NCBI RefSeq assembly: GCF_006740045.1
Contig: NZ_AP019749.1
Location: 1 to 64,000 of the forward strand
Direction of reading: 5' to 3'
Source: Comamonas terrigena NBRC 13299
GTDB taxonomy: Bacteria; Pseudomonadota; Gammaproteobacteria; Burkholderiales; Burkholderiaceae_C
DNA length: 64,000 nt
Every line of letters starts with the position of its first letter. Position 1 is the first letter of the stretch. Position numbers and translations under genes: made by a program. Of this stretch, positions 56,947 through 64,000 are shown piece after piece. Under the pieces are notes generated by a model. That model searched no databases. It was given only the letters and a program-made list of their open reading frames with translations, and was not told the origin of the DNA.

Positions 56947-57702
56947 ATGGTGCCCGGTGTGATGGCTCCGCCGCGTGCGGTGGGTATTCTGGGCGGCATG
57001 GGGCCAGCCGCCGGGGCCGATTTTGTGCGCCTGTTCGTGCAGGCGTGCACGGCCTATCTGCAGGACCATGGCCAGCCAGTGCGTGACCAGGCATTTCCCG
57101 AGCACTGGCTGGTGCAGATGCCGATTCCGGACCGCACCCAGGCCCTGAGCGGCACGCCGCCGGGCCCGCAGGACCCGGCGCCCCACATGCTGCAAGGCAT
57201 AGGGCGACTGGCCGCCCTGGGCGTGCGCAGCGTGGCCGTGGCCTGCAATACGGCCCATGTCTGGCACAGCCAGTTGCAGGGGCTGTTTCCGCAACTGGCC
57301 ATCCTGCACATTGCACAGGAAACCGCGGCCCATCTGCAGCGCCAGGGGGCGACCCGGGCCGTAGTACTGGCCACGGCGGGCACCTACCGCACGGGCCTGT
57401 ATGACGAGGCCTTGCGGTCCTGTGGCATCGAGCCGCTGGTGCCGGATGCCGCAGGCATCGAGCAGCTCATGCAAGGCATCTACGATGGGGTGAAACAGGG
57501 CGATCTGGCGCTGGCCGCACAGCGCTTCGGCCACGTGCTGGAAGGCATGCGCCGGCAGCATGGCGATGTGCCGGTGATCATGGGCTGCACGGAGATTCCG
57601 CTGGCCCTGCCGCAGGCCCCCGAAGCCCAGGGCGCCAGCCTGGTCGATCCCGCGTGGATCCTGGCCCAGGCACTGGCACGACAGGCCTACGAGGCTGCCT
57701 GA
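56947..57702 (+). CDS. Aspartate/glutamate racemase family protein
   Basis: A 251-residue cofactor-independent racemase. Two catalytic cysteines are visible, in VACNTAHVW (about residue 98) and MGCTEIPLAL (about residue 217). The N-terminal AVGILGGMGPAAGADF is typical of aspartate racemases. The gene is coupled to the binding-protein gene and divergent from dadA, so the set may interconvert and oxidise acidic D-amino acids. The first ATG is used; a later start nearer VGILGG is possible. Confidence 0.92.
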   Translation: MVPGVMAPPRAVGILGGMGPAAGADFVRLFVQACTAYLQDHGQPVRDQAFPEHWLVQMPIPDRTQALSGTPPGPQDPAPHMLQGIGRLAALGVRSVAVACNTAHVWHSQLQGLFPQLAILHIAQETAAHLQRQGATRAVVLATAGTYRTGLYDEALRSCGIEPLVPDAAGIEQLMQGIYDGVKQGDLALAAQRFGHVLEGMRRQHGDVPVIMGCTEIPLALPQAPEAQGASLVDPAWILAQALARQAYEAA

Positions 57703-57730
57703 AAAACAGGCAGCAGCGCTGGAAAAACCG

Positions 57731-57761
57731 AAAAAAAGGCTCCGCACGCGGAGCCTTTTTT
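57731..57761. terminator. Bidirectional terminator between racemase and thioesterase genes
   Basis: AAAAAAAGGCTCCGC-AC-GCGGAGCCTTTTTT is a perfect hairpin between convergent genes. Confidence 0.9.
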
Positions 57762-57782
57762 GTTGGGTGTCGACGGGCCGAC

Positions 57783-58208
57783 TCAGTCCCGCGGCGGCAG
57801 GATGGCCATGGTGATGCGCGACACGCAGGTCAGCTCGCCGGCCTCGTTGACCATATCGATCTGCCAGACCTGGGTGGTGCGGCCGATGTGCACCGGCCTG
57901 GCCGTACCCGTGACCCAGCCGCTGGTGGCCGGGCGCAGGTGGTTGGCGTTGATGTCCAGCCCCACGGCCATATGGCCTTCCGGGCAGGCGTTGAAGGCCC
58001 CGACCGAGCCCAGGGTTTCGGCCAGCACCACGCTGACCCCGCCGTGCAGCAGGCCGAAGGGCTGCTTGGTGCGCGCATCCACGGGCACCCGGCCCACCAG
58101 GTAGTCGTCGCCTTTTTCGGTGATTTCGATGCCCAGATGGCCCACCGCACAACCGGCGTTGCGGGCGTTCATCTCTTCCAGGCTGGCTTGCTTCTTCCAG
58201 ATCGCCAT
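57783..58208 (-). CDS. Hotdog-fold acyl-CoA thioesterase (PaaI/YdiI type)
   Basis: A 141-residue hotdog-fold thioesterase. The active-site segment QPFGLLHGGVSVVLAETLGS matches the YdiI/MenI and PaaI group, which hydrolyse aromatic or DHNA-type CoA esters. The start MAIWKKQASLEEMN is characteristic. An upstream extension to 58283 is not supported. The substrate is unknown, and the gene is separated by about 100 bp from the two-component genes. Confidence 0.9.
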   Translation of the reverse strand: MAIWKKQASLEEMNARNAGCAVGHLGIEITEKGDDYLVGRVPVDARTKQPFGLLHGGVSVVLAETLGSVGAFNACPEGHMAVGLDINANHLRPATSGWVTGTARPVHIGRTTQVWQIDMVNEAGELTCVSRITMAILPPRD

Positions 58209-58305
58209 GGTGTGCTGTCTCCTTGTAGCTAGACCGGCATCATGCCGTGGCGCGGCGGGGCGGCGCTGCCTACTCCGCGACAAGGCGGCCTTGCCGCGCA
58301 GGGCC

Positions 58306-59685
58306 TCATGCCGCTGGCGCGGCCGGCAGCGTCAGGCGCACCTCAAAGCCCGGGTGGAGGTTGGCAAAGCTCAGCTGCCCGTCGTGCAGGGCCACGATGG
58401 CCTGCACGCTGGACAGGCCCAGGCCATGGCCGGGCTGGCGTTCGTGGGCGCGGAAGAATCGCTGGGTCAGCTGGTGCAGCCGCTCCGGCGGGACGCCCGG
58501 GCCATTGTCTTGGATGCGCAGTTCCACCATGGCGTCGTGCTGCTGTGCGGTGATGGTGATCTGGCCGCCGGGCTGCTGGCAGGCGTATTTCAGCGCGTTT
58601 TCCACCAGATTGGCCAAGGCGCTGGCCAGCAGATCGCCATCGCCCAGTGCCCGGGGCTGGTCCTGCAGTTCAACTGTCATGGTGCATTGCGCATCCTCGG
58701 CCACGGGGGCGTACAGATCGTCCACTTCGGCCAGCAGCGTGTACAGATCCACGGCGGTGAATTCCTGGCGGCGCATGCCGGATTCCAGCTCGGCAATCTG
58801 CAGCAGTTTCTCGAACACCGTGCCCAGGTCCTGCAGCTCCTGCTCGACGCGTTCGAGCTGGCGCCGCTGTTCCGGGCCGTCCAGGTAGCGGGCGCTGCGC
58901 AGCTGCAGCAGCACCCGGGTCAGCGGCGTGCGCAGATTGTGGGCGATGGTGTTGGAGACATGGCGCACGCCATCCATCAGCTGCTCGACCTGGTCCAGCA
59001 TCCGGTTGATGTCGTGTGCCAGGCGCGTGAATTCATCGTCCCGCTCGGACAGGGGAATGCGGGCCCCCAGCTCGCCATTGGCCACCTGCTGCAGGGTGCG
59101 CCGTATGCTGGTGGCGCGCGCATCCACCAGGCGCCGGAAGCCCACGCTGCCGGACAGGGCCAGGATCACCACGATCACCACCGCAGACAGGCTGGCGCGC
59201 ATGAAACGCTGTTCGATATCGCGCAGCGCTTCCATGTCGGAACCCACGACCAGCATGTTGCCGCTGGGCAGCAGCGCCACGGCCACGCGTCCGGTGATGG
59301 TGCGGCCGTGGCGCTGCAGCCGCAGCTCGCGCAGGCCTGCCGTCGTCAGGCTGCGCTCGGGCTGGATGCTGGCATTGCCCAGCAGCACGGCGCCGTGGGC
59401 ATCGGTCAGGATCACGATCTCGGTCTGGCTGTCGACCCCGTCGTTGAGCAGGTTGCGGATCTCCAGCTCCAGCGAGGCCTCGCCGTAGTGGCGGGACAAG
59501 GTTTCCAGGCGCTTGAGATCCTGCTTGGCCTGCTGGTCCATGCGGTTGCTGAGCACCCCCACCATCTGCACGTAGAAGATGGCCAGCACGACCACCATGG
59601 TCAGCAGCAGCAGACCGCCGTAGTACAGCGCCAGGCGAAAGGCGATGGAGCTCCACGGGCGGCCGATGGAAGACGGCGCGGTCAT
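58306..59685 (-). CDS. Sensor histidine kinase
   Basis: A 459-residue membrane kinase. TM1 is at about residues 17-40, followed by a periplasmic sensor, then TM2 at about 163-185 and HAMP. The H-box IAHNLRTPL has the phospho-accepting His249. The catalytic domain has NLVENALKYA and DNGPGVPPE with GHGLGLS. The gene overlaps the response-regulator gene by ATGA. Next to a metal-efflux operon, it probably senses metal ions like CzcS/CusS, but the ligand is inferred. Confidence 0.93.
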   Translation of the reverse strand: MTAPSSIGRPWSSIAFRLALYYGGLLLLTMVVVLAIFYVQMVGVLSNRMDQQAKQDLKRLETLSRHYGEASLELEIRNLLNDGVDSQTEIVILTDAHGAVLLGNASIQPERSLTTAGLRELRLQRHGRTITGRVAVALLPSGNMLVVGSDMEALRDIEQRFMRASLSAVVIVVILALSGSVGFRRLVDARATSIRRTLQQVANGELGARIPLSERDDEFTRLAHDINRMLDQVEQLMDGVRHVSNTIAHNLRTPLTRVLLQLRSARYLDGPEQRRQLERVEQELQDLGTVFEKLLQIAELESGMRRQEFTAVDLYTLLAEVDDLYAPVAEDAQCTMTVELQDQPRALGDGDLLASALANLVENALKYACQQPGGQITITAQQHDAMVELRIQDNGPGVPPERLHQLTQRFFRAHERQPGHGLGLSSVQAIVALHDGQLSFANLHPGFEVRLTLPAAPAA

Positions 59686-60374
59686 GCGGTGGGTGCGGTG
59701 GTGGACAGGCAGTAGCCGACGCCGCGCACGGTGTGGATCAGAGGCGGGTTGAAGCCCTTGTCCACCTTGTTGCGCAGGCGGCTGATGTGCACGTCGATCA
59801 CATTGGTCTGCGGGTCGAAGCGGTAGTCCCACACCGACTCCAGCAGCATGGTGCGGGTGACGGTCTGGTCCACATGGCGGGCCAGAAAGGCCAGCAGCCG
59901 GAATTCCCGGGGCTGCAGCTGCAAGGTGGTGCCGCCGCGTTCGGCATAGCGGCTGAGCAGATTGAGCCGCAGGTCTGCCACTTCCAGCATGGGGATGGGG
60001 GCTGGCGTGTGCACGCGGCGCAGCAGGGCTTCCAGGCGGGCGTGCAGTTCGGAAAAGGCAAAGGGTTTGGTCAGATAGTCGTCACAGCCGGCCTTGAGGC
60101 AGCGCACGCGTTCGTCCGTGGTGGACAGGGCGCTGAGCACCAGCACCGGCGTGGTGTTGCCCATGCCGCGCAGCGCCTGCAGGATTTTCAGGCCGTCGAA
60201 ACCGTCGGGCAGCATGCGGTCCAGCACGATGGCCTCCCAGTGGCCGGTGACCGCCTGGGTCAGCCCTTCCATGCCATCGTGGCACACACACACCTCGGCC
60301 TGCAGCTCGCGCATGCCTTCGGCCAGAAAGCGGGCGTTCTGGGTGTCATCTTCGATGATCAGGAAACGGGGCAT
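59682..60374 (-). CDS. OmpR/PhoB family response regulator (likely metal-responsive)
   Basis: A 230-residue response regulator with a receiver domain (acidic pocket ED at 8-9, phospho-Asp52 in VLDRMLPDG, conserved Lys in DDYLTKPF). The C-terminal winged helix (RTMLLESVWDYRFDPQTNVIDVHISRLRNKVD) is of the OmpR/PhoB type. It is translationally coupled to the kinase gene and lies downstream of the czcC-like gene on the same strand. It probably controls the efflux genes. Confidence 0.94.
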   Translation of the reverse strand: MPRFLIIEDDTQNARFLAEGMRELQAEVCVCHDGMEGLTQAVTGHWEAIVLDRMLPDGFDGLKILQALRGMGNTTPVLVLSALSTTDERVRCLKAGCDDYLTKPFAFSELHARLEALLRRVHTPAPIPMLEVADLRLNLLSRYAERGGTTLQLQPREFRLLAFLARHVDQTVTRTMLLESVWDYRFDPQTNVIDVHISRLRNKVDKGFNPPLIHTVRGVGYCLSTTAPTA

Positions 60375-60407
60375 GGCAGTGGTGAAGTCGGCAGACCGCC
60401 TACTATA

Positions 60408-60430
60408 GACAGGGGTGGTTCACCCCTGTC
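60408..60430. promoter_or_regulatory. Perfect inverted repeat upstream of the response regulator gene
   Basis: GACAGGGGTG-GTT-CACCCCTGTC has two 10-bp arms with a 3-bp centre and no T run. On the minus strand it lies just upstream of TATAGT, a possible -10 for the regulator gene. This suggests an operator for autoregulation rather than a terminator. Confidence 0.5.
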
Positions 60431-60460
60431 CATAGGGGCATGTTGGCGCCGGTGGCCGTT

Positions 60461-61771
60461 TCACTGCGGCGGCAGGGGCTGGCGGCCTTGGGCCGTCTGC
60501 AGTTCCCACTCGGCCTGCCAGACGCGCAGCGTCAGATCCAGGTACTGCTGCTGGTGCTCCGCCACCGATTCCATGGCGTCCAGCCATTCCAGGATGCTGC
60601 TTTGCCCCAGGCGGTAGGCATCCAGGGCCATGCGCCGCAGCGGGTCCAGCTGGGTCAGGCCGCGGCTCTCAAACGATTGCAGCGTCTTGCGCAGCAGGTT
60701 GCGTTGCGCCAGGGCCTGTTGCAGACGCTGTCGCGCCAGTTGCTGTGCGGACTGCTCTTCCAGCATGGCCTGTTCGTACTCCAGCCGGGCACGGTCCACC
60801 GCACCCTGCTTGCGATCGAACAGCGGCAGCTCCATCGAGATGCCGACCTGGTTGTAGCTGCTGCCGTCGGGGCGGTTGCGCACCCGCGCCACGCCGATGC
60901 TGGGCGTGGGCAGGGCTTCGCGGGCCTGTTGGCTGATCAGCTGTTCGGCCTGCAGCACCTTGGCATGGACCGCCTGCAGCTGGGGAAGCTGGGGCGCAGC
61001 CTGTTCCCACAGGCGGTCGAACGACGCATCGGCCGCAGCCGGGACCGGCTTGGCCGGCAGCAGGCTGCCGATGGCGCGGGGTTGCCAATGGGGCTGAACC
61101 AGCAGTTCCGCCAGGGCCGCCTGGGCGGCCTGTGTCTCGGCCTGTTGCTGTTCCAGCTGCGCCTCGAGCTGGGCGCGCTGCAGTTCGACGCGGGCACCGT
61201 CGTACTTGCTGCGGGCCCCCAGTTCCACCTGGCCCTGGACCACCTTGACCGCCTGGTTCAGGTGTTCCATGGCCTGTTGCTTGGCGCTCAGCTTTTCCTG
61301 GGCTACCAGCAGCTCCGCAAAGCGCTGGGCTGCCTGGTTGAGGATGTCCTGCGCTTCGACGGAGCGCTCGGCCTGGGCCGTGGCTGCGGCCAGTTTGGCG
61401 GCCTCGGTGCGCATGGACACCTGGCCGAAGACCGGCACCGGCTGCTCGATGCCCCATTCCTTTTCATCGGGCTTGCGGGCGTAGTGGATGCTGGGGTTGG
61501 CCCAGGTCCCGGCGATGCGTACATCGGCACGGTCCATGCCCTGGCGCAGCGGCATGGCGCGCAGCACCGGATGGCGGCTGCGCACCAGGGACAGGAACTC
61601 CACCAGACCCAGGGACTGGGGCAGCGGGTCGGCAGAGGCGGTGGTGGCGTTTGTGGGCTCTCCCGCAGCGCGGGAGGCCGTGCCGGGCACCGTTTCTGCG
61701 GCCAGGCAGGCACCTGCTGCCACCAGGGCAGCGGCCACGGCAATGGTTTTAATGGTCTTCATCCAACTCAT
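60461..61771 (-). CDS. TolC-family outer-membrane efflux protein (CzcC-like)
   Basis: A 436-residue outer-membrane channel subunit of a metal RND pump. The signal peptide (about residues 1-25, with AAGAC possibly serving as a lipobox) is followed by two long helical repeats (LAAATAQAERSVEAQDI, later LEYEQAMLEEQSAQQLARQ). The segment GTWANPSIHY and the C-terminal LGQSSILEWLDAMES fit CzcC-type proteins. It overlaps the end of the czcA-like gene, so the two are co-translated. ATG 61762 is an alternative start. Confidence 0.9.
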   Translation of the reverse strand: MSWMKTIKTIAVAAALVAAGACLAAETVPGTASRAAGEPTNATTASADPLPQSLGLVEFLSLVRSRHPVLRAMPLRQGMDRADVRIAGTWANPSIHYARKPDEKEWGIEQPVPVFGQVSMRTEAAKLAAATAQAERSVEAQDILNQAAQRFAELLVAQEKLSAKQQAMEHLNQAVKVVQGQVELGARSKYDGARVELQRAQLEAQLEQQQAETQAAQAALAELLVQPHWQPRAIGSLLPAKPVPAAADASFDRLWEQAAPQLPQLQAVHAKVLQAEQLISQQAREALPTPSIGVARVRNRPDGSSYNQVGISMELPLFDRKQGAVDRARLEYEQAMLEEQSAQQLARQRLQQALAQRNLLRKTLQSFESRGLTQLDPLRRMALDAYRLGQSSILEWLDAMESVAEHQQQYLDLTLRVWQAEWELQTAQGRQPLPPQ

Positions 61772-64000
61772 CCGGTTTCTTCAGGGTCTTGGGGCCCAGC
61801 CATACGTACAGCACGGGCAGCAGCACCAGTGCAACCATCGGCAGCACCAACATGCCGCCCACGATCACCGAGGCAAAGGGGCGCTGGGTTTCGCTGCCCA
61901 CGCCGGTGGACAAGGCCATGGGCAACAGGCCCAGCAAGGCCAGCATGGCGACCAGCAGCACCGAGCGCAGGCGCTCGACTGTGCCTTCCACGACCGCTTC
62001 CAGCAGCGGCGTGCCCTGGCGGCGCAGCGACTCCACCGAGGAAATCACCAGCAGACCCGCCAGCGCGACCTGGCCCAGCAGGGCGATGAAGCCGATGGCC
62101 GCGCTGATGGACAGCTCGATGCCGGTGAAGTGCAGTGCGGCAATGCCGCCCACCATGGTGAAGGGGGTGCACAGCAGGATCACAAAGGAGCTGCGAGCCT
62201 GTCCCAGCGCGCCGAACAGCAGGGCGAACACGATCAGCAGCGACAGCGGCACCACCACCTGCAGGCGCTTGGCAGCACGCTGCTGGTTCTCCCACTCGCC
62301 GCCCCAGACGGCCTGGTAGCCATCGGGCACCTGCACCTTGTCCTTGAAGGTGGCCAGCGTTTCCTTGACGACCGAGCCGATGTCGCGGCCTTCGACGTTG
62401 AACTTCAGCGCCATGTAGCGCAGGTTGTTCTCGCGGAAGATGGAGGCATTGCCGATCTTCACCGACACCGTGCCCACGGCATGCAGCGGCACGGAGCCTC
62501 CGGAGGCCGTGGGGATGGCGATGTCGCGGATGCTGGACTCATCCATGCGGTTCGCATAGGGCAGGCGCACGCGCACCGGGATGCCGCGTTCGCCTTCCCA
62601 CAGCGTGGTGGCAATGTCGCCGGCCAGGGCCAGCTCCAGCGTCTTCTGCGCGGTGTCCATGGGGATGCCCTGGCGTGCCAGGGCTTCGCGGTTGAACTCC
62701 ACGTGCAGCTGCGGTGCGGGGGCATCGCGGTACAGGTCCAGGTCGACCACGCCCTCGATGTGGCGCACCTCTTCCATGGTCTTTTGCAGGATGGCGCGCA
62801 GCTGCGGAATCTCGGGACCGAAGACCTTCAGCACGACCTGTCCGCGGGCGCCGGAGGTGGATTCCTCCACGCTGTCACGGATGGGCTGCGAGAAGTTGAA
62901 TGCCACCCCGGGAATGGTGCCCAGCTGCGCGCGCATTTCCTCGATCAGTGCAGACTTGTCCAGCCCGGCACGCCATTCCTTCAGCGGCTTGAGGCGGACC
63001 AGCACCTTGGCCATGTTCAGGGTCTCGTTGTCGGTGCCCGACTCCGGACGGCCCTGTTCCGTGCTGACCGAAATCACCTCGGGGAACTGGCGGATGATCT
63101 GGCGCACATCGGCCAGCACTTCCTGGCCTTTTTCCAGCGAGATGGAGGCGGGCATCTGCACCAGTACATAGGCATCGCCTTCGTCCAGGGCAGGCAGGAA
63201 TTCGGTGCCCAGCTTGGTGGCGGACAGACCTGCAATCGCCAGGATGGCCAGGGCCACTGCCGCCACCGTGGTGCGGCGGCGTGGGTTGTGCAGCGTCGCG
63301 GCAATCCAGCGGTGGAAGCCATGGTCCATGCGCTCGAACACCGCCGGCTCGGGCGCCATCACATGCTTGGGCTTGAGGAACAGCGCGCACAGGGCGGGCA
63401 CCAGTCCCATGGCGAACAGCAGGGCGCCCAGCAGCGCGAAGCTGTAGGTCATGGCCAGCGGACGGAAGATGCGGCCTTCGATGCTTTCCAGCGAGAACAC
63501 CGGGATCAGCGCGGCAATCACGATGGCCATGGCAAACAGCGTGGGCTTGGCCACGGCGATGGCGGAGTCGATGATGATGGCGCGCATCTCGCGCTGGGTG
63601 GTGGGCTTGCGCAGGCGGGCGTTGCGGATGATGTTCTCCGCCAGCACCACGGCACCGTCCACCATGATGCCGAAGTCGATGGCGCCCATGGAGATCAGGT
63701 TGGCCGGCATGCCCAGCCAGTGCAGGCCGATGAAGGCCACCAGCAGCGACAGCGGAATCACGGCCGCCACGATCAGCGAGCCGCGGATGCTGCGCAGCAC
63801 CAGCCACAGGATGGCGATGATCAGGCAGGCGCCGAACAGCAGGTTGTGCTGCACCGTGGCCAGGGTGTGGCCCACGAGGTCGGAGCGGTCGTAGGTGACC
63901 TCCATGTGCATGCCTTCGGGCAGCAGGCCACCATTGAGCTGCTCCACCTTTTCATGGATGCCTTCCAGCACCACCGAGGGGTTTTCGCCGCGCTTGAGCA
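61749..64000 (-). CDS. Heavy-metal RND efflux transporter (CzcA/CusA family), partial
   Basis: The last 750 or so residues of an inner-membrane proton-driven metal exporter; the N-terminal part lies beyond the window. The segment GAIDFGIMVDGAVVLAENII is the HME-RND family marker in a transmembrane helix. GTEFLPALDEGDAYV, LPYANRMDESSIRDI and a second transmembrane block ending at LYVWLGPKTL follow. Metal specificity (Co/Zn/Cd or Cu/Ag) is not certain. The frame is open to the last base, so this is truncation by the window, not a pseudogene. Confidence 0.93.
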   Translation of the reverse strand, partial: LKRGENPSVVLEGIHEKVEQLNGGLLPEGMHMEVTYDRSDLVGHTLATVQHNLLFGACLIIAILWLVLRSIRGSLIVAAVIPLSLLVAFIGLHWLGMPANLISMGAIDFGIMVDGAVVLAENIIRNARLRKPTTQREMRAIIIDSAIAVAKPTLFAMAIVIAALIPVFSLESIEGRIFRPLAMTYSFALLGALLFAMGLVPALCALFLKPKHVMAPEPAVFERMDHGFHRWIAATLHNPRRRTTVAAVALAILAIAGLSATKLGTEFLPALDEGDAYVLVQMPASISLEKGQEVLADVRQIIRQFPEVISVSTEQGRPESGTDNETLNMAKVLVRLKPLKEWRAGLDKSALIEEMRAQLGTIPGVAFNFSQPIRDSVEESTSGARGQVVLKVFGPEIPQLRAILQKTMEEVRHIEGVVDLDLYRDAPAPQLHVEFNREALARQGIPMDTAQKTLELALAGDIATTLWEGERGIPVRVRLPYANRMDESSIRDIAIPTASGGSVPLHAVGTVSVKIGNASIFRENNLRYMALKFNVEGRDIGSVVKETLATFKDKVQVPDGYQAVWGGEWENQQRAAKRLQVVVPLSLLIVFALLFGALGQARSSFVILLCTPFTMVGGIAALHFTGIELSISAAIGFIALLGQVALAGLLVISSVESLRRQGTPLLEAVVEGTVERLRSVLLVAMLALLGLLPMALSTGVGSETQRPFASVIVGGMLVLPMVALVLLPVLYVWLGPKTLKKPDELDEDH

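Noticed and set aside
61749..64000. Truncated czcA as a pseudogene
   Set aside because: The frame is open to the last base of the window, so the truncation is caused by the window edge.

Overview
The window begins exactly on the dnaA start codon and reads as a chromosome segment of a GC-rich betaproteobacterium, most likely a Comamonadaceae member (Comamonas-like). The reasons are the dnaA-dnaN-gyrB order, RdgC, a Bug-family (tricarboxylate-type) binding protein, the sequence character of GyrB/MnmG/ParB, and parS sites close to TGTTTCACGTGAAACA. The assignment is an inference from protein character; no database was searched.

Layout. 1-5.4 kb: dnaA, dnaN and gyrB on the plus strand. 5.6-15.0 kb: one giant minus-strand gene for a LapA-type RTX adhesin with an N-terminal retention module and a C-terminal type I secretion signal. 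15.6-21.1 kb: a YkgJ-type cysteine-cluster protein, a Nudix hydrolase, a CNNM/CorC-type membrane protein, undecaprenyl-diphosphatase, a diguanylate cyclase and a carboxymuconolactone-decarboxylase-like protein. 21.1-26.0 kb: two long AT-rich gene-free stretches on either side of dinG, both crowded with DnaA boxes. The right-hand one carries two copies of a unit made of an AT-rich palindrome, five trinucleotides, a 14-nt spacer and a DnaA box. This matches the bacterial DnaA-trio unwinding element and makes this the best candidate for oriC. 26-32.5 kb: a Spy-like periplasmic protein, rdgC, two more diguanylate cyclases, a thiolase and the copper module cueR-copZ. 32.6-41.3 kb: a chemoreceptor, a glutathione S-transferase and the mnmG-rsmG-LysE-parA-hydrolase-parB cluster, with four parS sites. 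41.4-45 kb: two lipoproteins (CsgG-like and Sel1-like), a membrane-anchored methyltransferase-like protein and an AraC regulator divergent from an MFS transporter. 46-54.5 kb: catabolic genes (Bug binding protein, CoA-transferase, LysR regulators, class II aldolase, FAD-linked oxidase, an EF-hand protein, a cobalamin adenosyltransferase). 54.5-57.7 kb: a D-amino-acid module. 57.8-64 kb: a thioesterase, a two-component system and a metal-efflux RND system whose czcA-like gene runs off the window end.

How the parts fit. The chromosome-maintenance genes (dnaA, dnaN, gyrB, dinG, rdgC, mnmG, rsmG, parAB and parS) surround the candidate origin. Most minus-strand genes lie to its left (5.6-20.2 kb). 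The main plus-strand genes lie to its right (dinG, rdgC, the chemoreceptor, mnmG to parB). This suits a bidirectional origin near 21-25.5 kb, although dnaA-dnaN-gyrB point towards it. Three cyclases with intact GG(D/E)EF and I-sites could feed c-di-GMP into control of the adhesin, but its secretion and LapD/LapG partners are not in the window. Most convergent gene pairs are separated by symmetrical hairpin terminators flanked by A and T runs.
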